Source: Alloalcanivorax mobilis
GTDB lineage: Bacteria; Pseudomonadota; Gammaproteobacteria; Pseudomonadales; Alcanivoracaceae
Assembly: GCF_002864685.1 (NCBI RefSeq)
Contig: NZ_NMQZ01000008.1
Span: forward strand, 1-64,000
Direction: 5' to 3'
Length of the DNA stretch: 64,000 nucleotides
The position numbers were made by a program, and so were the translations under genes. Under the pieces are notes generated by a model. That model was not told the DNA's origin. It ran no database searches and saw only the letters and a program-made list of their open reading frames with translations. How positions within the stretch are numbered: position 1 is the stretch's first letter; each line of letters starts with the position of its first letter. This document shows positions 50,738 through 59,377 of this stretch, piece after piece.

Positions 50738-50912
50738 GTGGATCGTCTCGTACCTTGATCTCGTGGCCCGTCGCCACGGCGATGGCCGACAACCGAGGGC
50801 CACGATAGCGGATGCCTGAAGCCGGTCTATTCAGGCAGCCTGAGGTCACGAAAACGGCAATTGCGAGGCCGCAAAGCCGGCCGCGTGGGGTTTTGATTCC
50901 AGCGTCCGGCGT
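50738..50912. other. Short intergenic stretch between convergent genes
   Basis: About 175 bases between the porin stop and the DUF454 gene stop. A dyad GCCTGA...TCAGGC with inner TCAGG/CCTGA lies at about 50814-50844. It has no T-run. No gene is visible. Confidence 0.5.
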
Positions 50913-50937
50913 CTAGCGCCTAACGTCCAGCGTCCGC
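50903..50937. repeat. Heptamer array E, single arm (CGTCCAG-type)
   Basis: Five consecutive units: CGTCCGG, CGTCTAG, CGCCTAA, CGTCCAG, CGTCCGC. These are of the same kind as the right arm of element D 1.5 kb away. No inverse arm is present nearby. The array overlaps the last codons of the DUF454 gene, which end at 50913. Confidence 0.85.
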
Positions 50938-51311
50938 CGAACGCCCGGCCCCGGCGGCTCCGGGCGCCGCCATAACCATACCAACACCGCCACCATGATC
51001 GCTGGGATCAACAGCTTCGCCCAAAGCAGCAGGGAAGACAGCGCCATCAATAGTGCGCTGACCGCCATGGTCACGGTGGCCAGCCACTTGGCGTGGCGCG
51101 GCACCGCGCCGTGTTCGCGCCACTGGCGGATCGGTGGGCCGAAGCGCGGGTGCGCCAACAGCCAGCGCTCCAGCGCCGGCCAGCCCTTGCCGGCCGCCCA
51201 GGCCGCCAGCAACAGGAATTCCACCGTCGGCAGGCCGGGCAACACCACGCCCACCATGCCGGTGGCCAGTGCCAGCACCGCCAGCAGGCGCCACAACAAC
51301 AGCCGCATCAT
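50913..51311 (-). CDS. DUF454 (YbaN-like) inner membrane protein
   Basis: Small membrane protein of 132 residues. RLLAVLALATGMVGVVLPGLPTVEFLLLAAWAAGK is the DUF454 signature, with LPGLPT in the loop. Two further hydrophobic segments follow the middle. The function is unknown. The gene is coupled by ATGA overlap to the heme oxygenase gene. Its last eight codons are built from the heptamer array. Confidence 0.87.
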   Translation of the reverse strand: MMRLLLWRLLAVLALATGMVGVVLPGLPTVEFLLLAAWAAGKGWPALERWLLAHPRFGPPIRQWREHGAVPRHAKWLATVTMAVSALLMALSSLLLWAKLLIPAIMVAVLVWLWRRPEPPGPGVRRTLDVRR

Positions 51312-51931
51312 GTCTCGGCGACATCTCCCATCAGTTGCTCCACGGCGGCGCGCACCAACGCGAACGCCGCCACCGCCCCGGCCACCGCCTGATCGATCTC
51401 GGCGGCGTTCAGGTCCAGCTCGTCCAATTGCGCCTTGAAACGCTTCCAGTGCAGGCCGCGCCCGTCCGGATGGCCGGCCAGATGGCGGGCACCGAATTCG
51501 GCACTGAGTTGCAGTTCCTGCTGCGCGCGTTTAAACAGAAACGCCGCTCCCAGGTTAGAGCCTTCGTTGGTGTACAGCCAGCCCACCGCGGCCACGCCCT
51601 CGCCGATCACCGCCGCTTCGCCGGCGGCCCGGTCGGCGGCGATGTCCGCCTCGCTGACGCCCAGATCGCGGCAGTCCTGTTCGATCAGGTCGAGCCGGCT
51701 GCGCTCCAGCAGCCCCTGAAAGCGCGCTTGCAAGGTGGCGTCTTCATAGAGCAGCGCGGTGGCGGTCTGAAAGCGCAACTGCACGCGCAAAAAGCGCACG
51801 TAGTGCTGGCGATCAAGAAACGGCGCCAGGCCGCTGATGCGGCTGTCCAGGCTGTCGTGAATGGCATGGGTTTGCTGCTTGAGGCGGGCGGACAGCGGGG
51901 CGTCCACGGCGGAATCGGCAATCACGTTCAT
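51308..51931 (-). CDS. hemO: Heme oxygenase (PigA/HemO-like)
   Basis: Heme oxygenase of 207 residues, opens heme to biliverdin, CO and iron. The N-terminal LKQQTHAIHDSLDSRI carries the proximal His. GWLYTNEGSNLGAAFLFKRAQ is the distal-helix motif of the Pseudomonas PigA type. The start at 51931 has GGAA upstream. It lies 102 bases after the outer membrane factor gene of the heme operon, which gives it a role in recovering iron from imported heme. Confidence 0.9.
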   Translation of the reverse strand: MNVIADSAVDAPLSARLKQQTHAIHDSLDSRISGLAPFLDRQHYVRFLRVQLRFQTATALLYEDATLQARFQGLLERSRLDLIEQDCRDLGVSEADIAADRAAGEAAVIGEGVAAVGWLYTNEGSNLGAAFLFKRAQQELQLSAEFGARHLAGHPDGRGLHWKRFKAQLDELDLNAAEIDQAVAGAVAAFALVRAAVEQLMGDVAET

Positions 51932-52033
51932 CGGTGTTCCTTGCACATTGGTTGACCGGCGCTGGGCCGGACGATCTGTTCACAAAGGTCCGCTCACAAA
52001 GACCGGTTCATAAAAGACCAGCGAGGAAGAGGG

Positions 52034-53455
52034 TTACCTCACCCTTTTTTTGCTGCTGTTTTCCGTTATGACGGTTGAAGAGCGCGCTGGGACAGCGCCG
52101 GGCGATGCCTGCAGGGCGGCGCTGATCTCGCGCAGCCGCGCCATCGTTAGCACACCGGCCTCGCGGTGCAGGCCCAGCCAGGCGTTGAGATAGTGATAGC
52201 GCACCTCGGCCAGATCACGGCGCGCCTGGTGCGCCTGGCGTTGCGCTTCGAGCAGATCCTGGTTGTTGCGCTCACCGCCTTCCAGGCTGCGGCGGGTGGC
52301 GGTGACCAGTTGATCGGCGCTGTCCACCGCCCGGGCCAGCGCTTGCAATCGTTGACGGTCGCCCTGGCACTCGCGCCAGCGCTGCTCCACCGCCGCCAGA
52401 ATCGCTTCGCGCTGCTCGCGCAGTCGGTATTCGCTGGCGGCACGACGGGCCACCGCCTGGCGGCGCGCGGCGCTGACGCCGCCGCCGTCATAGAGCGGTA
52501 CGCGCACCTGCACGCCGATGCTGTCGGTGTCGTAGTGCTGGCCGTAGGTGTTCTCGCTGTCCGAATCGGTTTGCCGGCTGCTGGCGTACAGGCTGATGCG
52601 CGGGAAATGCCCGGCGCGCTGGCGTTCCACCTCACCTTCGGCGAGGCGCAGTTCGCCCCGTTGCACGCCCAGCGCCGGGCTGTGCGCCAACGCCTGCTCG
52701 AACCAGTCGGCCAGCGTCATCGGCGGCAGCGGCGGCGGCCGGGCGGGGCCGCGCTCGGGCAACGCCGCCAACGCCGGCGACAGCCCGGTGAGGGTATTCA
52801 GGCGCCGCCGCGCCAGCGCCAGCTCCTGCTCGGCACGAATCCGTTCGGCCTCGGCCAGCGCCAGCCGCGAGCCGGTTTCCAGGCGCTCGGTGACGGTCCC
52901 CTCCCCGGCCCCGACCAGGGCCTGGTTGCGTTGCCGCAAGGCAACCAGCACCGCCACCTGTTGCTCGGCCAGGCGCCACTGATCGCGGGCCAGCAACAGC
53001 CCGGTGTAAGCCTCCAGGGTGTCGGTGGCAAGCGTCTGCAACCGCAGCTCGAATTCCAGCTCGGCGCGCGCCGCGCGGTCATTGCCGATGCGGCGCGCCA
53101 CCCAGGCGCCGTAGTCGAACAGCGGCTGCTCCAGGCGCAGCGCGGCACTGTAGCTGCGGTAGTCGCGCTGTTCGGTGACCGGCCCGAACAACGAATCCTG
53201 TTCCACCTCCGACCAGTTGTTCGCCCAGCCATAGGTGTAGGCCAGGCTGGGCAGCAGGTTGGCCCGCCCCAGCGCCTTGAACTCCTGGCCGGCGACCCGC
53301 TCCTGGATCGCCGCCTGGAAACCGGCGTCGTGGCGCAGGGCGGCGTCGAACGCCTGCTCCAGGGTCAGGGCAGCGGCCCATGGGCTCAGCGCCACCAGCA
53401 GCGCCAATAACAGCAGTGCCGGCGCCCGCCGGCGCTCAACCAGGGCCACGCTCAT
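52034..53455 (-). CDS. hasF: TolC-family outer membrane factor of type I secretion (HasF/AprF-like)
   Basis: Outer membrane channel subunit, 473 residues. The signal peptide is followed by LEQAFDAALRHDAGFQAA, and two long TolC repeat units contain coiled-coil helices. The third component of the exporter encoded by the two genes upstream, with ATGA overlap to the adaptor gene. AprF-type pairing with an AprD/AprE-like exporter is the closest family. Confidence 0.9.
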   Translation of the reverse strand: MSVALVERRRAPALLLLALLVALSPWAAALTLEQAFDAALRHDAGFQAAIQERVAGQEFKALGRANLLPSLAYTYGWANNWSEVEQDSLFGPVTEQRDYRSYSAALRLEQPLFDYGAWVARRIGNDRAARAELEFELRLQTLATDTLEAYTGLLLARDQWRLAEQQVAVLVALRQRNQALVGAGEGTVTERLETGSRLALAEAERIRAEQELALARRRLNTLTGLSPALAALPERGPARPPPLPPMTLADWFEQALAHSPALGVQRGELRLAEGEVERQRAGHFPRISLYASSRQTDSDSENTYGQHYDTDSIGVQVRVPLYDGGGVSAARRQAVARRAASEYRLREQREAILAAVEQRWRECQGDRQRLQALARAVDSADQLVTATRRSLEGGERNNQDLLEAQRQAHQARRDLAEVRYHYLNAWLGLHREAGVLTMARLREISAALQASPGAVPARSSTVITENSSKKRVR

Positions 53456-54792
53456 TCGCCCTCCCAGGCACGGGGCAGACGATCCAGCAACGGCTTGAAC
53501 AGATAGCTGAGCAGCGAGCGTTCGCCGGTGCGCACGAACGCCTGCACCGGCATGCCCGCCTGCAGGCGGGCATCGCCCAGTTGGCGCAAGGCGCTGGCCG
53601 GCACGGCGATGCGGGCGCTGTAATAAGGCCGGTGATTGACCGGGTCTTCCAGGCGGTCGGCGGACACCTGCTCGACGCGGCCCTGCACCCGCGGTGTGCG
53701 GCTGCGGTTGAAGGCGGTGAACATCAGTTCCACCGGCAGGCCCGCCGCCACCGTGTCGATGCGGTCCACCGGCACCCGCGCTTCCACGCGCAGCGGCGCG
53801 TCGTCCGGCACGATTTCCATCAGCGTGTCGCCGGCGCCGACCACCGCCCCGGGGGTGTACAGCTTCAAACCCACCACCCGGCCGTCCGCCGGCGACAGCA
53901 ACCGGGTGTGCGCTTCCTGGTAGCGCGCCGCCGCCAAGCGCTGCTCCTGGCGTGCCAGTTCCAGGCGTTGCTCGGCCAGCGCCTGCTCCACGTCGCGCTG
54001 CCGTTCGCGGCCCAGGCCATCCAGTTCCGCGCGCAGTTCGCCGAGCCGGCTTTGCGCGGTGCGCGCCGCCGATTCGCTGGCGGCCCGCTCGCCAATCAGC
54101 GCGGCGCGGCTTTCGCCCAGCTCCAGCAGACGGTTGCGCGGCACGTAGTTGTGCTCCGCCAGCGGCCGCAGCGCCGCCAGCCGCTCATCCAGCAACGCCA
54201 GCCGCCGGTTCTGCGCGACCACCCGGGCACGGTGCCCGGCCAACGTCGCCTGCACCCCGGCCAGGCTCTCGCGCAGCGCCTCCTTCCGGGCGTTCAGGGC
54301 CAGTGCCCGGCTCTCCAGAAGCTGGCTTTGCAAGGCCAGCGCCGCCGCCAGTGCCGGATCGTCGCGGGCCGCCGCTTGCAGCGCGGGCTCGGCATTCAGC
54401 GTACCGGCGCCACTCCGTTCCGCCTGCAAACGCGCCACCGTGGCGGCGGCCATGGCACGGTGGGCCTGGGCGGCTTGCCGCTCGGCGCTGGCCATGTCGG
54501 TATCCAGCTCCACCAGCACCTGACCGCGCCGCACCTGATCGCCTTCGTCCACCCGCACTTGTGCCACCACTCCGGCGGCGGGCGGCTGCACCGTCTGCCG
54601 GTGGCCGGTGACCATCACCGTGCCTTCCAGGGCCACGCCGGCGTCCAGCGGCGCCAGCGCCGCCCACAGCAGAAAGCCGCCCAGGCCGGCGGCCAACAGC
54701 CACCAGCCAACCCGTGCCGCCGGCACCCGGCTGCGCCGGGTGCGTGGCCTGCTGGCGGGCACCGGCAGGTCGATGGGTAACCGTGCGTTCAT
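53452..54792 (-). CDS. hasE: HlyD-family membrane fusion protein of type I secretion (HasE/AprE-like)
   Basis: Adaptor of 446 residues. A single membrane segment (about 30-48) is followed by a biotinyl-lipoyl half (VEGTVMVTGHRQTVQPPAAG), long coiled coils and C-terminal AKLYTPGAVVG region with VPVDRIDTVAAGLPVELMFTA, the AprE signature. It connects HasD and HasF. The ATG at 54792 overlaps the hasD stop by four bases. Confidence 0.92.
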   Translation of the reverse strand: MNARLPIDLPVPASRPRTRRSRVPAARVGWWLLAAGLGGFLLWAALAPLDAGVALEGTVMVTGHRQTVQPPAAGVVAQVRVDEGDQVRRGQVLVELDTDMASAERQAAQAHRAMAAATVARLQAERSGAGTLNAEPALQAAARDDPALAAALALQSQLLESRALALNARKEALRESLAGVQATLAGHRARVVAQNRRLALLDERLAALRPLAEHNYVPRNRLLELGESRAALIGERAASESAARTAQSRLGELRAELDGLGRERQRDVEQALAEQRLELARQEQRLAAARYQEAHTRLLSPADGRVVGLKLYTPGAVVGAGDTLMEIVPDDAPLRVEARVPVDRIDTVAAGLPVELMFTAFNRSRTPRVQGRVEQVSADRLEDPVNHRPYYSARIAVPASALRQLGDARLQAGMPVQAFVRTGERSLLSYLFKPLLDRLPRAWEGE

Positions 54793-56531
54793 TGCCCGGC
54801 CCCCCAATGACCGACCCGGTAAGCGCCGGGCGCCGACGCCGGAGCGGCCGGGCCACGCGCGGCGCGCAGGCTTTCCAGCACTTTCTGGGTGGGTCCGAAC
54901 GCCTGCGCCACGCCGCCCTTGAGCGCCAGCAGTTTGTCGGTGCAGGCCAGCACCCCGGCGCGGTGGGTGATCAGCACCACACTGCGGCCGCGCGCCTTGA
55001 GCCCGCGCAATGTCGCCGCCAGCGCCGCTTCGCCGCGCTCGTCAAGATTGGCGTTGGGTTCATCCAGCACCAGCAGCACCGGCTCGCCATAGAGCGCCCG
55101 GGCCAGCCCGATGCGCTGCTTCTGGCCTCCGGACAGCCCGGCGCCGCCGTCGCCCAGCACGGTGTCGTAACCCCGCGGCAAACGCAGGATCAGATCGTGC
55201 ACACCGGCCTCGGTGGCGGCCGCCACCACCCGCTCGGATTCCACCGGGCCGAAGCGGGCGATGTTCTCGGCCACGGTACCGGAGAACAGCGCCACCTCTT
55301 GAGGCAAATAGCCCAGCCACGGGCCCAAGCGCTGGCGATCCCAGCCGTGCAGATCGGCGCCGTCCAGGCGCACCTTGCCGGCGCGGGCCGGCCACACGCC
55401 GACCAGCGCCCGCGCCAGGGACGATTTGCCCGAGCCGGATTCACCGACCACGCCGAGGATCTCCCCGGCCGCCAGGTTGAACGACAGGTTCACCAGGGTG
55501 ACGCGCTGACCGCCGGGCGGCGCCAGCGACAGCCCCTCGACGCTGAGCGCGCCGCTCGGCGCCGGCAGCGCCAGCCCGGCCGCGCGTGGCGGGTAAGCGC
55601 CAAGCAGCAGACACAGGCGCTGATGGGCCAGGCGGGTGCCGGTCCATTGCCGCCAGACGCCCACCACCTGCTCCACCGGCGCCAGCATGCGGCCAATCAG
55701 GATCGAACCGGCGATCATCATGCCCGGGGTCAAATCGCCCTGAATCGCCAGCCAGGCACCGCCACCCAGCATCAGCGATTGCAGGGCGATGCGCAGGGTG
55801 CGCGTGAGCGCGGTAATCAGCGCGGCGCGTTCGCTGGCCAGGTGTTGTTGGTCCACGGCCTCGCCGTGGGGCTCGGCCCAGCGGCCGCGCACCCGGGTCA
55901 GCATCCCCATCGCCTGGATCGTTTCCGCCTGGCGGATCTGATCGCCGGCCAGCTTGCCGGCCTGGGCGTTGAGCAGGCCGGATTGGCGCAACGGCTGCCG
56001 CGACCAGCGCTCGTTGACCAGCGCCAGCGCCAGCAGCAGCAAGGCGCCGACCAGCGCCAGCGCACCCAGCAACGGGTGAAACAGGAACAGCACCAGCAGG
56101 TACAGCGGCGCCCAGGGCGCGTCGAAAAAGGCAAAGATGGCGTTGCCGGTAAGAAACTGGCGCACCTGGTTCAGATCGCTGACCGCCTGGGAGGCGGGGT
56201 TGGCGCCGCCGCCCAGTTGCCGGTCGAAACCGGCGTCATAGACGCGCGCCGCCAGGCGCCGATCCAGAGCGTCGCCGAGGCGGATCACCAGCAGCCCGCG
56301 CAACCACTCCAACGCGCCCATCAGCGCATACAGGCCGAGCACCAGCACCGTCAGCATCAACAGGGTGTCACCGTTGCCCGAGGCCAGCACCCGGTCGTAG
56401 ACCTGCAGCATGTACAGCGCCGGCAGCAGCATCAGAATATTGATGGCGGCGCTGAACGCGGCCACCGACGCCAGCAGGCCGCGCTGTTCGGTGAGCGCGG
56501 CGCGCACCTCGTCCACCGGGGCGGCGCTCAT
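54789..56531 (-). CDS. hasD: Type I secretion ABC transporter (HasD/PrtD-like)
   Basis: Export ATPase of 580 residues, PrtD/HasD branch, without an N-terminal peptidase domain. Six membrane helices lie in about 1-310. The ATPase has Walker A VVGESGSGKSSLARALVG, signature LSGGQKQR, Walker B LLVLDEPNANLD. It should export the HasA hemophore, whose gene lies two genes upstream. The start overlaps the stop of the intervening GlyGly-CTERM gene. Confidence 0.93.
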   Translation of the reverse strand: MSAAPVDEVRAALTEQRGLLASVAAFSAAINILMLLPALYMLQVYDRVLASGNGDTLLMLTVLVLGLYALMGALEWLRGLLVIRLGDALDRRLAARVYDAGFDRQLGGGANPASQAVSDLNQVRQFLTGNAIFAFFDAPWAPLYLLVLFLFHPLLGALALVGALLLLALALVNERWSRQPLRQSGLLNAQAGKLAGDQIRQAETIQAMGMLTRVRGRWAEPHGEAVDQQHLASERAALITALTRTLRIALQSLMLGGGAWLAIQGDLTPGMMIAGSILIGRMLAPVEQVVGVWRQWTGTRLAHQRLCLLLGAYPPRAAGLALPAPSGALSVEGLSLAPPGGQRVTLVNLSFNLAAGEILGVVGESGSGKSSLARALVGVWPARAGKVRLDGADLHGWDRQRLGPWLGYLPQEVALFSGTVAENIARFGPVESERVVAAATEAGVHDLILRLPRGYDTVLGDGGAGLSGGQKQRIGLARALYGEPVLLVLDEPNANLDERGEAALAATLRGLKARGRSVVLITHRAGVLACTDKLLALKGGVAQAFGPTQKVLESLRAARGPAAPASAPGAYRVGHWGAGQ

Positions 56532-58414
56532 GAGCGGCCCCGCCGACGCCCCAGTAACAACGCCAGCCCGGCCAACAGCAGCGGGCCCAGGCCTCCACCA
56601 CTGCCATTGCCGTACTCAACGCTATTGCCGTCCTTGTCGCGATCCAGGCCGCCCACGCCCAGGGTGACCGAGCCCGCCACCTGGCCGCCGGTAAGCGCGT
56701 TCTCACAGGTCAGGGTGTAGTGGTAGATGTCCGCCTCCGGCGGGCTCACCGTCAGCTCACCGGCGGCGGCACGGGCGCCGCTCCAGCCATCACCCTGATA
56801 GCCGCCACTGCCCACGCAGTTCAAGGCATTCTGGGTGGTCCAGATCACCGTGGCGCTCTCGCCCTTCTCGATCTCCACCGGGGTGGTGGTCACCGTGACC
56901 CGGGCGCGCGGCGCGCTCGGGTCCAGGTTGACCTGGAACACCGCGCCCTGACCTTTCTGCTCCTTGCCCGCCTGGTTGATATAGCGCTCACCACCGTTGG
57001 AGTTGGCGCCATAGAGCTGGCCGTCGTTCCCCGCCGTCACGCCCACCGGGAAAGCACCGTCCACTTCGCTGACAAAGCTGTGCAGGAACTCGAAGCCGTT
57101 TTCCACCACGGTGCCGTCTTGCACCTCAATCGCTTGCGGGTCGATGCGATAAAGGGTGCCCCCGTAAGCACGCGCCGGGGTGCCCGGCGCCGCCGGATCA
57201 TAGTCCGCCGATTGCGGCACGCCGCTTTGCCCACCGCTGTAGGTGGTGCCGTAGATCAACCCATCGGCGCCCACCGCCAGCGGCCCGCGCGGCAATACGC
57301 CGTCGTCGCCGGAGAAGCGGTGCACCAGGGTAAAGTCGCTGCCATCCGGGCGTACCCGATAGACCGCGCCGTAGAGAATCCCGCCGTCGTAGTACGGCGG
57401 CGGCCCGAGATAGCGTTCGGGATGGGAGGTCGCTTCCAGCCGGCCCCCGCATAACGGCAGGACCATTCTGTACTGGGAATGATTGGGATCGTCCGATATT
57501 CCCTTGGCGTTGCAGTTGGCCACCGAGGTGGTGCCGTACAGATACCCATCCGGGCCCAGCACCAGCCAGGCCAGCAATTCGTCGGCATTCGTAAAGTAAC
57601 AACGAATGGCGGTGCAATAGGTCCAGGGCAGCTCACCTTGGGCCAGCGTGAAGGTGTGCACGATCTCGAAGCTGTCCGGTTGTCGCGGGTCGAGCCGGTA
57701 CAGGGCCCCGGTGGGGGTATCCGGCGCCGACGGCGTGCCGGCCATATAGGGGATGCCACGCTGGTAGGCGATCAGGCCGTAAAGCAGACCATCGTCGCCG
57801 GCGATCAGGCCATTCAGGTGCTGCGGGAACGCGGACAGATCCGCGGAAAACGTGTGCACGATGCGTGGAGACGCCTGGGCATCGTCCAGATCCAGAGCGA
57901 ACAGTTGGCCTTGGCCCTGCGGGGTCCGGTCCAGGCCATACAGGGTGCGGCCCTGAATCAGCAGCACGCCATTGGGTTGATTCAGATCGGCGATCTTTTC
58001 CGCGAAGGCGCCATCGGATTCGGCGCGGTAGAGCAAACCGGGTCCACGGCTCAATGCGCTTGTCACCAGGCCGACACCATAGAAACGCCCGCTCTCGGGA
58101 TCGTGCACCAGCGGGCCGCTGCTAGCCAGACCACTGCCAAATTCCGGAAAAGCGTCTCTGAAATCCGTTGGAGCCTGGTATTGTGCCGGGTAGGTCGGCA
58201 ACAGGAACAGCCCGACGCGGGTGGCGCCATGGATCTGCTCCCCCACCACGATGGGCGGCGCCATCGGGGTGGTGGCCGGCGGCCAGGTGGTGTCGCCGCT
58301 GCTGCCACGAAAGGTGGTCAGGTTGAGCACCTCCATCGCTTCGCTGGCGGCAAGCGTGGGCGGCAGGGCAAACAGCAACACGGCGGCAAGCGCGCGGGCA
58401 ACGACCAAGGGCAT
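56528..58414 (-). CDS. GloVer-repeat protein with GlyGly-CTERM sorting tail (second)
   Basis: Surface protein of 628 residues. The signal peptide MPLVVARALAAVLLFALPP precedes repeats with the LYG(T/L) core, for example YLYGTTSVANCNAKG, LIYGTTYSGGQSGV and QLYGANSNGG, of the kind called GloVer or choice-of-anchor tandem repeats. An Ig-like domain with one Cys pair follows (NCVGSGGY, LTCEN). The end GSGGGLGPLLLAGLALLLGRR fits a GlyGly-CTERM signal, normally cut by rhombosortase. I used the ATG at 58414 with GGAG seven bases upstream. It is coupled to hasD by overlap. Its role beside the hemophore is unknown. Confidence 0.85.
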   Translation of the reverse strand: MPLVVARALAAVLLFALPPTLAASEAMEVLNLTTFRGSSGDTTWPPATTPMAPPIVVGEQIHGATRVGLFLLPTYPAQYQAPTDFRDAFPEFGSGLASSGPLVHDPESGRFYGVGLVTSALSRGPGLLYRAESDGAFAEKIADLNQPNGVLLIQGRTLYGLDRTPQGQGQLFALDLDDAQASPRIVHTFSADLSAFPQHLNGLIAGDDGLLYGLIAYQRGIPYMAGTPSAPDTPTGALYRLDPRQPDSFEIVHTFTLAQGELPWTYCTAIRCYFTNADELLAWLVLGPDGYLYGTTSVANCNAKGISDDPNHSQYRMVLPLCGGRLEATSHPERYLGPPPYYDGGILYGAVYRVRPDGSDFTLVHRFSGDDGVLPRGPLAVGADGLIYGTTYSGGQSGVPQSADYDPAAPGTPARAYGGTLYRIDPQAIEVQDGTVVENGFEFLHSFVSEVDGAFPVGVTAGNDGQLYGANSNGGERYINQAGKEQKGQGAVFQVNLDPSAPRARVTVTTTPVEIEKGESATVIWTTQNALNCVGSGGYQGDGWSGARAAAGELTVSPPEADIYHYTLTCENALTGGQVAGSVTLGVGGLDRDKDGNSVEYGNGSGGGLGPLLLAGLALLLGRRRGRS

Positions 58415-58446
58415 GACGTTCTCCATAATCCAAAAGCCATAACGCA

Positions 58447-58474
58447 AAAATCGCCCGCCGCGCATACGCGGCGG
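58447..58474 (-). terminator. Terminator between hasA and the downstream exporter genes
   Basis: Perfect 8-bp stem CCGCCGCG/CGCGGCGG (58455-58462 and 58467-58474) with a CATA loop. On the minus strand it is followed by GCGATTTTTG, a five-T run. It lies 23 bases after the hasA stop. It would reduce transcription of the exporter genes relative to hasA, as expected for a hemophore made in large amounts. Confidence 0.8.
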
Positions 58475-58496
58475 ACGAAAGACGGGCCAGGGGCGA

Positions 58497-59174
58497 TCAG
58501 GCCGCCAGTTCCAGTTCCGCCTGGCTCGATTCCACCACGCCAGCCAGGCTGGTCAGGGTGACTTCGCTGTAGCCGGCGTCGTCCAGCACCGCCCACAACG
58601 CGGAGGCATCGCCGTCCTTGAGACCGTTGATGATGTTGTGGGTGTCGTTGTCGCCGTCGTTGCGGTCGATCACATCGCCGTTGGCGTCCAGGCCACCGTT
58701 CAGGCCGATGGTGTCCAGACCATCGATGGTCACCAGCTCTTCGGTGAAGTAGAACTCGCCGTTGGCGTCCTGGCTCAGGCCGCTGCCGAAGGTGATGGAA
58801 CCGATCTCGCCGTACAGCGTATGGGTGGGGCCGGCGAAGAAGGTGTAGTTCAGGTACTCACCGCTGGCCGCCTGCACGATAAAGCCCAGGTCCAGGCTAG
58901 AGGCCTCGCCCTCGGAGGCGTACTGGGTGCCGGAGAAAGTGCCAAAGGCGCCCCACATGCCGAGGTCCACTTCCGGGTTGGGGTCCTCGGCGCCGGCGAA
59001 GGCGCCCGGGTTGGCGCTGTGATCGGCGATCTCGAAGTGGTTGTTGTAGAAGGGGAGAAAACCGTCTTCGTTCACGAAACCGGTTTCCAGTTCGTTGTCA
59101 GTGTAAAGGCCATCAGATGCATTCCAGTCACTGTAGTTATCGAAAGTGGCTGAATAGGTCACGGTAATGCTCAT
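58497..59174 (-). CDS. hasA: HasA-family hemophore
   Basis: Extracellular heme-binding protein, 225 residues. The heme-ligand Tyr is Tyr110 in YLNYTFF, equivalent to Tyr75 of Serratia HasA. His118 in GPTHTLYGEI matches His83. A His in the loop at 46-52 (NNHFEIADH) could be the second ligand His32. The family stretch THTLYGEIGSITFGSGLS is clear. No cleaved signal peptide exists, and the C-terminal AELELAA resembles the type I secretion signal of HasA. The protein is some 35 residues longer than the 188-residue Serratia form, mostly before residue 75. The start has AAGGAG upstream. Confidence 0.92.
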   Translation of the reverse strand: MSITVTYSATFDNYSDWNASDGLYTDNELETGFVNEDGFLPFYNNHFEIADHSANPGAFAGAEDPNPEVDLGMWGAFGTFSGTQYASEGEASSLDLGFIVQAASGEYLNYTFFAGPTHTLYGEIGSITFGSGLSQDANGEFYFTEELVTIDGLDTIGLNGGLDANGDVIDRNDGDNDTHNIINGLKDGDASALWAVLDDAGYSEVTLTSLAGVVESSQAELELAA

Positions 59175-59320
59175 GGTGAATCTCCTTACTGAGTCATTGG
59201 AAGGCGGCGTGCCGTCCTGGCGACGCCGCCGATGGAGCCGGCACCGGTGACCCGGTGCCGTGACTGACCGGCGTTCCCTGCCGGCCCTCTCCGAGGCTGG
59301 CCCTGGCTGGCGTTCGGACG

Positions 59321-59374
59321 ATCGTTACTGTCGTTGCTCTCGTTGCCGTCGTTGCGCTCGTTGCCGTCGTCGCC
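59321..59374. repeat. 18-bp tandem repeat upstream of hasA
   Basis: Three consecutive 18-base copies (59321-59338, 59339-59356, 59357-59374). On the minus strand each reads like AACGACGGCAACGAGCGC, itself a doubled 9-mer. They start just after the stop codon of the upstream GlyGly-CTERM gene, and hasA follows about 150 bases later. If read in frame they would encode Asn/Asp/Gly/Glu repeats, so this may be a decayed coding tail. Confidence 0.85.
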
Positions 59375-59377
59375 CGT

